A stretch of DNA of 23,753 nucleotides from Haplomitrium mnioides (taxonomy: Eukaryota; Marchantiophyta; Haplomitriopsida; Calobryales): the NCBI GenBank assembly GCA_049999725.1, contig JBNGIS010032736.1:1-23753 (forward strand), written 5' to 3'. Each line of letters begins with the position of its first letter. The stretch's first letter is position 1. Positions 10,738-20,455 of the stretch are shown one piece after another. The notes beneath the pieces are model-generated. The model was not told the origin of the DNA and searched no databases. It saw only the letters and a program-made list of their open reading frames with translations. A program made the position numbers and the translations under genes.

Positions 10738-10836
10738 TGCACTAGATGTAATCAGCAACATTCTTCCTTAGAGGCTTGTCCTCCGGCTATTTGGTGCGAC
10801 CTATGTCTATCCTCCGACCATGAGACTGTTGTTTGT
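10738..10836 (+). other. Two tandem zinc-knuckle motifs in gag
   Basis: The first motif, CTRCNQQHSSLEAC, has spacing CX2CX3HX5C (non-canonical). The second, CDLCLSSDHETVVC, is a perfect CX2CX4HX4C knuckle. Both are preceded by Ile-Trp, which suggests duplication of an ancestral unit. Such knuckles bind the element's RNA. Confidence 0.8.
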
Positions 10837-11100
10837 CCTATCTGGAGAAGGCTTTGAGTAGTGGAAGTCAAGTCAAGTGCTACTATTAATATGGCTGTTG
10901 TTCCTCCTCCTACAACAGCGTTGGCTTCTTCCACTTTGCCTCAAGCGACGCCAATAGCAAGTCAAGTGTCTGCTTTTATATACCAAGCTCCTCCGGCTGC
11001 ACAACCAGCACCTTATCATCAACAGAGCTACCCACAAGCAGCCACGCAGTAAGGAGGCAATCCTCCACATCCTCAATATAGGCCTCCTATGGGACAAACC

Positions 11101-11142
11101 TATTGTAATTGCCAAAGTACTGATCATCTTTCCAGAGAATGC
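11101..11142 (+). other. Third zinc-knuckle motif in gag, damaged
   Basis: YCNCQSTDHLSREC keeps the second Cys, His and last Cys at knuckle spacing, but Tyr sits at the first Cys position (TAT where TGT is expected, a G-to-A change). It is separated from the first two by a Pro/Gln-rich linker. Confidence 0.65.
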
Positions 11143-11750
11143 CCTCACCCTCGTACAGGGAAATACTATCAAAACAGACCGCAACCTATGTACCAGCGGC
11201 CTAATCAAGGCTACCCAAACCAACGACCTTACAACAATCGGTTTGGACATCAAGGTCAGAACTCCAATGCTTATTATGCTCCACAACAACCTCAGTATCG
11301 GCAACAGCAAAATTATCAGTCGTATCCACAGCACCAGAATGCTCACCAACCACACCAAGTTGGGTGCACTCAAATCGACTACCAATAGGCTCCACAATAC
11401 TAGTAGCCACAATATCAACTTACACAATAGTATCAGCCAGCCCTACAGCAAACGCAGAATTCTGGGGCACGGTACGCTCCTCCGCCACCGCATATTACGT
11501 ATTACCATGTCCAACCTAATCAAACTCAGCCAATTCAGCCAGCTCAACAATTGGCTTTGGCACCTACCTCTGAGCCTCAACTATTGGGTGCTTCACAAGC
11601 AACTCCAGTTCTCCTTCTCACTGCTACTTTAACGCTGGCCCACCACAAAATGTCCAGCAAGTTCAGGTGGTCCCAGTCAATATTACCTTACGCTTTGGAG
11701 CTCAATTGGCCACACCTGCTACCCCTCTTTGACTGGAGGAACCCTGTGTA

Positions 11751-12433
11751 GTGGCAGCCCCTCCCTTGGCTGCCCCACCAGCACGAGCGCGTAGGCTTAA
11801 CTTTTCCGCCGATTCGGCCACACTCAATGCTCGTGCTAATTTCCCTTACAAGATTCCAGTGCACACTCTAGTGGATCCTATTCCTTCTCCTCATGCTCCA
11901 CTTGCCCAGAATATTTCCTCTATTGGTCCAGACCAAAACGTTACAGCTGGAGCTCTGCCTCTCCCTTCCAAGAGGATCGTCAAAGGGATTCCCATGAGGC
12001 GTCATAAGTGCAAGGTTCTTCCCTTATCCCTACAGAACATTGCACCATATGATATATTTGCATATGTTTCTCAACAACATGCACACATATCCATTGGCCA
12101 GCTTTTGCGACTTCATGTGCCCTCTTAGAATTCTCTTCGATCAGCTCTGGTCATGCCTTGGAAGCACACCCAAGCAACCTGTTTAGTGAAGGCCAGCAAG
12201 CCTAAGGCAGCTAAGCACCGCACACCTTCAACGCTTCCAATCGAGGACCCTTCTTCTTCTTCTTGTTCTTCTTCTTCTTCTCCTTCCATTCCTCTCAGTC
12301 TGGTTTCATATCCTCCTCCCATGGAGGAGCTGCCGCCTGATGAGGATACCTTATCAGTAGTTCATATGGTCTCCTTATATGGCCCAAGGACATCAGCTAC
12401 TGTTGTTCTCATAGATGGTGTAATGATCCAGCG
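11751..12433 (+). pseudogene. Gypsy gag-protease spacer with poly-Ser tract
   Basis: After a frame shift near 11640-11750, an open frame continues from 11751 with one stop at 12126-12128. It is rich in Ala/Pro at the start and holds a short Ser-rich stretch encoded by a TCT microsatellite at about 12249-12282. No domain is recognised. Just after VVLIDGVMIQ (ending near 12428) the frame changes again and the protease begins, so this is the spacer between Gag and protease in the polyprotein. Confidence 0.55.
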
Positions 12434-12750
12434 GCACATTTGGACACTGGTTCAGCGGTTAACATCATGACAGAGTATACCATGAGCTCTATTGGATATC
12501 TAACTAGTGCCTTATAGAAAACCTCTCTGGTTGTTCACCTTGCCGATGGCAGCGATGTTCTGCCACTGGGAGCTCTCAAAAATGTTCCAACTCTCTTTGC
12601 GGATCAGGAATACTTGGTTCATTATTTGGTCCTCTGTATTATGCAACGTAATCAATATCCCCTACTCATTAGACGTCCATGGCTTAAACAAAGCCACGCA
12701 CAATTGGATTTTGCGGATGGAATGCTGACCATTGGACCTCCAAGATAGAG
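12434..12750 (+). pseudogene. Gypsy aspartic protease (retropepsin)
   Basis: The active-site motif DTGSAVNIM begins at 12443 in the frame that also holds the RT. HLADGS follows, then LIRRPWLKQSHAQLDF and LTIGPPR, which are the typical later strands of plant gypsy proteases. The enzyme would cleave the polyprotein during particle maturation. The frame has a stop near 12516 and another near 12747, and the catalytic Asp-Thr-Gly is separated from the spacer upstream by a frameshift. Confidence 0.82.
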
Positions 12751-12829
12751 AGTTGTTCTCTCTATGTATACACAGGTCCCTTCTCCATCCCCTCAATCTC
12801 TAGAGAAGTAATTCACAGATTTATCGCTG

Positions 12830-13960
12830 GTGGATACAACCTCTCGATTCTTGGTCCCAAAAACTGAAAACAATATTCTTGATCCTTTTGGCAATCTCTT
12901 TCTCATATGCAATTTTCTGGAAGTACAGTTTAAGGACTTACCAGTTTTCCCAACAGAACTCAAAAGTCTAAAAGTCTATGAGGGTATTTTTGAGGCCCAA
13001 GAACCAACCTTCTTACAACTTATCCACAAATACATTGATTTTTTTGCTTGGGAGTATGATGAGATGACAAGAATCTCAACATTTGTATACCAGTATCACA
13101 TCAGGCTTCGATCAGATGCTCACCCTATATGAGAGCGCCCGTACAAGCTAAATCCTAAATACACCGAACTAGTTCAGAACAATATCACAAAAATGCTACA
13201 TGCAGGCATCATATCCCGTGCAGGCCTCACAGATTGGGTTTCACCTATTGTGGTAGTTCCCAAACCTGATGGATCAATAAGAGTTTATATTGATTTCAAG
13301 GCCCTCAATGCTGCCACCATTCCGGAACACTTCTCTATTCCCTTTATCAACACATTTCTAGGTAACGTGGTTAGAAAATAGTGTTACAATTTTCTGGATG
13401 GTTTTTCTGGATATAATCAAATCGAAATCCATCCGGATTCCAAACATCTTACCACTATGATCACTACGCATTTGGGATGTTACTCATACAACAAATTGGT
13501 CTTTGGACTTTGCAATGCTCCAAGCACATTCCAGAGGATCATGTTCATGGGATTTAAGTCCCTTCTCCAAGGACCAAACAAGTATCTAGAAATTTACTTG
13601 GACAATTTTACGGTGTACAGCATCTTGCCAAACTGGAACTTGCCTTCACTTGTTGCCGCACATATGGCATTGCGTTAAATCCAAAAAAGTGTAAGTTCCT
13701 CGCGTGGGCAAGTGTGCTTCTAGGGCATATCATCTCCATGAAAGGACTACATCCAGATCTTGCAAAGGTGAGCATTATCCTCTCACTTCCTCTGTCGACC
13801 ACAGTCAAGCAACTCCAACATTTTCTTGGAAAATTGGTTTATTAAAGACGCTATTGCCTGAATTATGCTAAGATCACTACTCCTCTATACCAGCTAACAA
13901 GGCATACAGTTCCCTTTGTCTGGACTAAGGACTGCCAACAAGCATTTCAAGCCTTAAAAC
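12830..13960 (+). pseudogene. Gypsy reverse transcriptase
   Basis: Landmarks in order: FFAWEYDEM (about 13048), ERPYKLNPKY after a stop at 13130, WVSPIVVVPKPDGSIRVYIDF, FLDGFSGYNQIEIHPDS after a stop at 13379, FGLCNAPSTFQRIM, and the active-site box at 13595-13606. The box reads YLDN instead of YLDD: the second metal-binding Asp is Asn through GAT to AAT. A frameshift near 13610 moves the coding into another frame, where the thumb and connection blocks LNPKKCKFLAWASVLLGHII, QLQHFLGKL and TPLYQLTRHTVPFVWTKDC are readable. The enzyme would copy the element RNA into DNA. Confidence 0.93.
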
Positions 13961-14395
13961 ATGTCTTGGCTTCTCTTCCGTTTCTCGCTCCTATCGATTG
14001 GTCTCTCTTTTTTCTTGTGATGGTGGACACTTCTTCTACTACCATGGATACAGTGTTAGCCCGAATTCAGGAGGGCAAAGAATGTCCTATTTATTATGTT
14101 GGACGTCAACTCAGCTTGGTTGAGAGAAATTACAATATCATTGAGCGAGAGGCCCATTGACTCATCTATGCAGTCTAGAAATTTTGACATTTCCTTCTGG
14201 GCTATCCTTTCACTTTTGTCATAGATCATGACTCTTTGAAGTACATCATTAACAAGCATGATCTTACTGGCCGCCTCACTTGTTGGGTCCTTCTTCTCCA
14301 GAAGTTTAATTTCCAACTTCAGGTTCGACCAGGAACTAAGCATGGGAACTGTGATCTCTTATCCCGTGTGCTTGGAATTCCTAAACCCAACTTTT
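13961..14395 (+). pseudogene. Gypsy RNase H
   Basis: The frame from the RT connection continues into an RNase H fold: VMVDTSS with the first Asp, PIYYVGRQLSLVERNYN and EREAH with the Glu, FVIDHDSL with another Asp, and GRLTCWVLLLQKFNF near the end, closing at LLSRVLG. Stops at 14158, 14176 and 14185 fall where Arg or Gln codons would be expected. The acidic residues I can identify are kept. The domain would remove RNA from the RNA/DNA hybrid. Confidence 0.88.
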
Positions 14396-14599
14396 TGGAT
14401 GATACTTTTCCAAACTTGTGGGTTTCCCACGTATCTACATTGCTCACTACAGAGGTTAGCCTTGATCCGCCTTACAAGCAGTTGGCTGCCAACCCTTGGT
14501 ACAACCATATGATTGCTTACCTCATAAGTGACACTCTTCCTTCCCATCTCAGGTCTGATCAACAACAAGCCTTCACCAAATCGGCTGCCCCTTACCTTA

Positions 14600-15735
14600 T
14601 TCTTTCTGGTATTCTCTACAAAATGGGTGTGGATGGTGTCTTGAGAAGATGTCTCGTACCACCAAAGACCACACAAGTTCTACATGACTACCATACCTCT
14701 ACGTGTGGAGGACATTTTGCGAGCAAGACCACCGCCAGAAAAGTACTTTGCTATGGTTATTGGTGGTCTACATTATTTGAATATTCCCACAAATTTGCTC
14801 GCACCTGTGACGGATGCTAGAGAACAAGAAAGCCTACACATAATCTAGAGATGCTCTTAGTGCCTATCTTACCCCTATCTGCTTTTGAGAAATGGGAACT
14901 AGACTTCATCGGTCCCATTACCCCACCTTCTCACGCAAGACAAAGCCAATATATACTGGCAGCTACAGATTATGCTACCAAATGGGCGGAAGCTATCGTG
15001 CTTCCTGCCAATAATGCAATATAAGTTGCTTCCTTCCTCTTTCCCAAGTTTTAACCAGATATGGCTGTCCTTTAGAGCTGGTTAGTGATCGTGGCACTCC
15101 TTTTCTGAATGAGGTCATTGAAGCCTTCACAGCTCTGTACTCCATCCGCCACCGCACATCTACGTCATACCATCCTCAAGCCAATGGCCAGGCCGAGAGT
15201 ACAAACAAAATTTTGAAAGCCATACTCACCAAAATTGTCTCGCATCACAAAACTGATTGGGATGATCATTTACCTACGACCTTATATGCCTATCGCTCCA
15301 TGACCAAGGTAGCTACAAGTTTTACACCATTCCACCTAGTCTACAGGAAACATGCTTTGCTGCCTATTGAAATACATGTCCCTTCAATTTCCAATAGATT
15401 AGGACCCTTAGAGTCCTTGCAACACAAACTGGCAACCTTAGAGCAATTGCAAGAGGATAGGATTCAAGCCTCAGATCTGCACTTTTCTCGTCAGCACCGC
15501 ATCAAGCTCACTCATGATAAAACAATCACGATGTGCACATTTGTGACTAATGACCTAGTTCTGGTTTTTGACATGAGATTCTTGCATTTTGCACCCAAGT
15601 TTACTACACATTGGTCTGGCCCTTAAAAGGTGATAGCTATCCATCCCCATAGCTAACTTAGCTTTTCCACATTACATAGTACAGCCTTTGCTGCCCTTGT
15701 GAATGCCAATCGTGTTAAGCTCTATTGTGTCTGAG
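14600..15735 (+). pseudogene. Gypsy integrase with GPY/F-type C-terminus
   Basis: The zinc-binding N-terminal domain is present (HTSTCGGHF, then CDGC, with a stop right after at 14818). The catalytic core has Asp in ELDFIGP (14902), Asp in LVSDRG (15087) and Glu in QAESTNK (15195); the last two keep the D-35-E spacing. A frameshift at about 15025-15050 and a stop at 15022 break the core. The C-terminal part includes AYRSMTKVATSFTPFHLVY and a THWSGP box at about 15605-15623 that ends in a stop, the position where GPY/F elements carry an aromatic residue. Residual coding (ALVNANRVKLY) continues to about 15733. No chromodomain follows. The enzyme would insert the cDNA into the genome. Confidence 0.92.
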
Positions 15736-17924
15736 TTTTTGTGTTTGGAGATGTCTATGGAAGTAACTTGCTCTTGTTCGTCAGTTTTTTCTTCCAACTG
15801 TTCTATTCCTTGCCACCATACCACGACCCATCCTTGGGAATTCCATAGCAGACAAGCTATATTCTTCGTACAAGACGCTCAGGATTGAACCAAAGGATCT
15901 GTTAGGGTCCACAATGGGAGTTAAAGACACACGCAAAAAGAGGCAAAGAAGGAAGAAACCGAGAAAAAAAGGAAGAAAGCAAGCAGGCAAATGGCAGAAA
16001 TGGCAAACAACGGACACTATCCAAATAGAAGGACAAAAGACTTTTAAGTATTCAATTAAAAGACTTTTATAGGATTTAGTTAAAAAAACTTTTTTATTAT
16101 ATTTAAAGTAGAAAAGTTTCTTTAGGATCTAGAAATACAATCATAGGAATAGCACATGCCTTCTAAATCACAGGTACCAATCAGGTCGAGAAACAGATCA
16201 GACAACAACAACAACTCAAACAGTTGAAAATGGAGGAAAATCGCTTGAGCAACAGGAAAAGAAAAGGAAAGACGTCAATTGTACATGAGGGTTTCGTGTG
16301 TGTATTGTAAAAGTGTGCGAGTATATGATTTGTGTTTTGTGGGGTTTTTAAAAACTTATGTGGGTTAGTAAATTATAGTAAAATACTAATTAAATATTAA
16401 TTAACTAATGTTAAATCTAAGCTACAGCCAAACCAAGCCAAGAAAAAAAAGGATTTGATTAAAATGGATGGAGTGGATCTATTGGATCCAATAGCAAGGA
16501 AATGGCCCCTGTGTGTGGGAGTTAGGGCCCACTTTTAAAAAAGAAAGTGGGGCTCATTTTGGGCGCTCTCTCTTGTTCTTGTTTTTTTGTGCGTGGCGCC
16601 ATCCAAGAATTTTGCTCCAAGAATTCTGCCAGGAAGATGTCGTTGGAGGAGCTGCAAGTTGGGGGGAGCGGTGGAAGAAAAGAAAGGAAGAAGCATGCAT
16701 GAACAGTAACATGCACTATTAGAGGGTACATAGAAGCAGATCAAGCATAATGATGGAGAGGTAAGAGGCTAGCGTGCAAAAAAAAATGATGGACAGAAAA
16801 AAAATGGTGATTGGAACGGGAGCTTGATCTGAGATATTGAATGTGGAGTGAACTGTTGGGAATCAGTGAGGTAGAAGAGAACGTTGAAGAGCAATGCACC
16901 TAAGATCGTGGAAATGATGGATGAGGCATGACGACAAGTTGCCTATGCTGAAGACAAACACATGGGAGGAATATGTGAGCTTGGCATACAAGCCCAAAGC
17001 TATTACACGAATTGAATGCATGAGTAGATGGAGAAACAAAGAGCAATTTCATGGGCAATCGCTTAAGAGAGGACAGAAATGGATTGAGAGGGAAGTTCTT
17101 GACAGATCTGAAGAAATTTGGTTCACACAGCTCGGAAGAATTCATAAACTAGAGAAGAAGTGTTGAGGTGGATTCTTACCATGAGCTCAGAAGAGAGGTG
17201 GGGTTGAATTCTTCATCCATGTTGTAGCATACCTGGTTATTATCCTACACTGCCTTGGAATGATCGATGTTGCAGGGAGAAGGGTCGCAGCCTCAAGAAA
17301 AGAAAACTTTGGCTAAATTTGCCTCTCACAAAGGTCCTACTGATATCGCATCGAATGGTTGTACTTATTAACTTGGCGGGGTGGCGGACTCTCATCTGAA
17401 TTTGTGACGGCAAGAGGTCAGCTTGAGTGGAGTCGTGGAAGGAATAGTGAAGAGAAGAAGGGCGCATAGAGGAAAATAGAAATTGGGTGGTGCCATTCGT
17501 TTTCTACAACTTGTCATATGCACATGCTTTGTGACCCCTGATAGTCCTCAAACAAAAATCGATCGAAGAGAGGAATGGGCCGAATCTTACCTGTATTCTT
17601 GATGGAGGGACGATATCTTGAAGGAGAATTTGGGCTGAAAATCAAGGAGAAAAGAAAATGATAGGCCAAGAAGATAAAGCTCGACCGAACATAAGAAGGA
17701 TCATTCAAGTCTATCGTGGGTGGACCTTAATTAAGGGAACTTGGAAGAAGGAAGTTTGTTCAAAGGGAAGCCATGGCAGTAGTGGACCTTAACCACTCAG
17801 TCAATTAATCTGTCTTATATCTGAGCATATCAACATTTTTGGCGGAGGAGGAGGTCCAGCAATTCGTAGGAGGGAGATAAGAAGACATAGCAATACAATA
17901 TAGGCCTCGATGAGCTCTGAAGGT
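15736..17924 (+). other. Long non-coding 3' tail of the gypsy element
   Basis: About 2.2 kb between the integrase and the 3' LTR holds no recognisable domain. Open frames up to about 81 codons (for example 16921-17166) match nothing I know. The plus strand is purine-rich in several places (15945-15990, 16660-16700, 17860-17890). Non-chromoviral plant gypsy elements often carry an extra or env-like region here; no env features such as membrane segments are visible. An exact polypurine tract abutting the 3' LTR is not evident. The nearest purine run is 17864-17888. Confidence 0.55.
16479..16494. repeat. Perfect 16-bp palindrome
   Basis: ctattggatccaatag reads the same on both strands. It lies in the element's 3' tail, and no role is evident. 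Confidence 0.7.
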
Positions 17925-18675
17925 TGTTGTGTGTCGAGTCTCTGATTGTTCCCTGCCTATTAGGCTCAATGCATGCGTAAAGAAAAGTCATCAAAGCGGG
18001 GTGTGGTCGCAACTCCTCGTTTCAAAAAAAAAAAACTATACCTCACAATTGGGAAAGGAGAAATAAGGGGAAGACTTGACGGGTTTTGGCTCACTATTGC
18101 CTCAAGCTGTTGAGATCTTCAATTCCCAAATCCTCATTTGGGATGGTAAATTGGCAGTACATATGGCTGCACCTGTGCAATTTCCGCTGCTACATCTAAA
18201 TCAGTGATAAGGAGGAGATTAGAATCTGGAGAAGGAAAAAAGGATAGCAGAGGGAGATCTACGAATGAGAAGAACTTGAAATATTTTGGGCCAAAGGAAC
18301 AAGGGTGGAACGAAGATAAGATTAAACTAAACAAAGGTCCATTTGGCTAGTCTTGGAATCAACCTGGAGGAAGACGACAAAGTGGCAGTTGGGTTAGGAA
18401 GAAGAAGGACAATGAATAGTTTTAGCGGGTGGATGGAAGGACAACAGTCTGTTAGACCCATTAAGGAGGAATGGGTGGAGTGGATTTCAAAAATAACCAA
18501 TAGAATACATTTAGAAAAGGAAGTTAGTTATGAGGATGGATAAAAAAGTATAAGGTGGATGACAAAGGAGTGGGGAGGAGAGAAGGAAGGCATAATAGTG
18601 ACCGAAGTAAGGAGAGTTGTATAGCAAAGGGAAGATATTGACTACACTTTCTCCAAGGGGGTGAGATGGTTGGCT

Positions 18676-18681
18676 TATAAA
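18676..18681 (+). promoter_or_regulatory. TATA box in the 3' LTR
   Basis: TATAAA at the position equivalent to 8496-8501 of the 5' LTR. In this LTR it could only drive downstream read-through. Confidence 0.45.
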
Positions 18682-19059
18682 GATGGTTCCCAATGGTGGT
18701 TCCCGTGGCTGGTAGCTAAGGTAATAAAAAGTGAACATATTCATTTGTTCTGTATTTTGTTCGTGAGTATAGTGTTGTGTTCTTTTATTTTTCGTTTTTT
18801 TATTAGACTATGTTATGTGCTATGCATTGGGAAATAGGTTGTGTGGAAGGTAGGCAAAAAAAATCGAGATTGAAGTTGGAGTTGCATTTTTTTTGTTGTG
18901 GAGAATAAGACCAGAGAGATGAGCAGAAGTGTTGTTCGAGTAGGGATATGAGAGAGGGTAGAGGTAGAGCAGTGAATTCTTGTGGCATTATGAACCCCAA
19001 TAGGAAGTTAAATGTTCTAAAAATTGTACCTGCATTGGCTATCATTTAAACCCTTATTC

Positions 19060-19065
19060 AATAAA
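19060..19065 (+). terminator. Polyadenylation signal candidate in the 3' LTR
   Basis: AATAAA followed by a T/G-rich stretch, conserved in both LTRs. This copy would process the 3' end of the element transcript. Confidence 0.5.
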
Positions 19066-19458
19066 GTGTTATTATTGTCATTGTGAACACTTGTGATTTC
19101 AACTTACGCATTTGTCTTGGTTTGTCTTTCCTAGTTGAAACATCTAAAATTCAGACGCATTCAAGTTATTTCATTTCTGTTATGGGCTACTTCTCCTGAA
19201 CCAAGAGACCAACCAGCAAGCCCAAAGTCGTGTGCAGGTCCTTAGCCATTCTTGAAGGAAGAAGCACCCTCATGATCCCTTGAGTTCTGGTTGACATCAC
19301 TGCCACCACGACCAAGTGTGTCTCTAGATAGCCTAATGAGCGAAGGTCCTAATCTATTCCCACCCAATGACTTATATCTAGAAGTTAGGCTTTATACTAC
19401 AACACCAATCCAAAAGACAGAGCTCCTCCCCCTATGCCTTGAACTTCAAGACCTAACA

Positions 19459-19848
19459 GTGAATGGTTTAGGCAAGGAGTATAAGTAGTTCAAAACGTCG
19501 ATGAAGATGAGAGAAGGAACCACATTCTTCTCATAGCTAATTGCCATGCTAGTGGCAAAAAAACTTGACATTGGAGGAGGTGCCTCAAGTAGTCAAGAAC
19601 AAGCATTCTACTCTGACAGAGGTAGAGGACGAGGAGGCAAAAGCTATGGCAGACGTAATGCTAACAAAGGTTGTTCAAACAACAATGCACAAAATCAACA
19701 ATGTCAATCAAACCAATTTGGTGGTAGAGGCCAACTTAGAGGCAAGGAGAGTAATAAAAGACGTAGAAGCCAACCACAACATTTAGGGAAAGAGTGCTAT
19801 TATTGTGGTAAGCCAATTCACATGGCAAAGGACTACTACAAAAAGTAG
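19459..19848 (+). pseudogene. Copia gag C-terminal part with damaged zinc knuckle
   Basis: Directly after the gypsy LTR the sequence encodes VNGLGKEYK, then a stop, then TSMKMREGT, and later LIAMLVAKKLDI: the late part of a UBN2-type copia Gag. A Gly/Arg/Asn/Gln-rich basic segment follows (about 19600-19790). The knuckle CYYCGKPIHMAKDY (19795-19836) has CX2CX4H, but Tyr stands where the last Cys belongs (TAC for TGC). The domain would bind RNA inside the particle. The N-terminal two thirds of Gag are absent. Confidence 0.85.
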
Positions 19849-19869
19849 AATAACATAAGAAACAACAAA

Positions 19870-20250
19870 GTGCAAGGGAAATATGTAGGTTCCAACAAGA
19901 AAAACAACGAGATACTATTTGTCATGCAGAATGGGTACTCATTTGTAGAGTATGAGAAGCAAAACAATGATGGAGATAAGTGGTTTGTCGATTTTGCATG
20001 TTCTAATCACATCAGATCCCATGGAGAGTGGTTTAAGGAAACCAAGAATTTGAGTACACTTGGTTATGTAGAGACTGGTGATTCTACTATGCATCCTATC
20101 CATCATATTAGTAGCATACCAATAGTACTAGAGAATGGCAAAACAAAGTTCCTATCTAATGTGATGCATGTGCCAATGATTCAAAAAAATCTGATTTCAA
20201 TTGGACAATGTGTAGAGCAAAATATGCATGTCATGTTTAACCCCACTTAG
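19870..20250 (+). pseudogene. Copia protease remnant
   Basis: The frame contains WFVDFACSNHI (about 19981-20013), the position of the copia aspartic-protease motif. The Asp is present, but the following Ser/Thr-Gly is replaced by Phe-Ala, so the active site is destroyed. Further on, VMHVPMIQKNLISIGQ matches the usual end of the protease leading into the pre-integrase domain. The frame stops at 20248-20250 within the junction. Confidence 0.82.
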
Positions 20251-20455
20251 GTGTTCATTGAGGATTTGGGAAGCAACTATAATCTGATCACAAAAGGAAG
20301 TAAGAGTGGTAGGAGGTTTACATTGGATGTGAGCAAGCCTAAAATATTAGAAGCCATGTTTGCACACAGTACAAGAGTTGTATTAGACATAGAGATATGG
20401 CACAAGTGAATTGGGCATGTTGATGTGAAAAGGTTAAGGAATCTGCAGTTAGAAT
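20251..20455 (+). pseudogene. Copia pre-integrase remnant ending at a deletion
   Basis: Residues such as SGRRFTLDVSKP and EIWHK followed by a stop and IGHVDVKRL match the pre-integrase domain with the first two His of the zinc finger. After about 20450 the sequence jumps directly to RT-type residues (TTVQVVIASAALKKWTLQQM), so the integrase core and the RT start are missing. Confidence 0.8.

Larger units (their letters stand above)
9772..11750 (+). pseudogene. Gypsy gag, one frame broken by many stops
   Basis: A single reading frame runs from the ATG at 9772 (a second ATG at 9907 is an equally good start) to about 11640-11750. The capsid-like part (to about 10590) has the retrotransposon-gag pattern: VSWPDLCTTFLDRF, then QDYSNRFK and FIKGLPNFIQEHV. 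Zinc-knuckle motifs follow at 10738-10779, 10795-10836 and 11101-11142, and a Gln/Pro/Tyr-rich segment covers about 10960-11600. Gag would form the particle and bind the element RNA. In-frame stops sit at 10093, 10210, 10588, 10855, 11050, 11386, 11401, 11404 and 11428. Most fall where Gln, Trp or Arg codons would be expected, i.e. CAG, TGG or CGA changed by a transition. Confidence 0.85.
7742..19458 (+). mobile_element. Near full-length Ty3/gypsy LTR retrotransposon, dead
   Basis: Two direct repeats of about 1.54 kb bound an 8.6-kb interior with gag, protease, RT, RNase H and integrase on the plus strand. RT before integrase is the Ty3/gypsy order. The LTRs start TGTT and end AACA. A tRNA-primer-site candidate lies just inside the left LTR. 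The integrase ends with a degenerate GPY/F-type module and no chromodomain is seen, which points away from chromoviruses and towards an Athila/Tat-like lineage, with moderate confidence. Gag and pol carry more than a dozen stops and about four frame breaks. By eye the LTRs differ by roughly 4-6 percent plus small indels, mostly transitions. Confidence 0.93.
17925..19458 (+). repeat. 3' LTR of the gypsy element
   Basis: Direct copy of 7742-9286, offset by about 10.18 kb. Long stretches are identical, for example the part covering about 18457-18590. TATAAA lies at 18676-18681 and AATAAA at 19060-19065. The copy ends ...cctaaca at 19458; the next base starts copia gag sequence. Confidence 0.92.

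Noticed and set aside
10873-11427. 184-codon minus-strand open frame
   Set aside because: It is the antisense shadow of the Q/P/Y-rich part of gypsy gag, where low-complexity codons leave the opposite strand open.
14056-14343. 95-codon minus-strand open frame
   Set aside because: It lies antisense to the gypsy RNase H, whose motifs on the plus strand explain the sequence.
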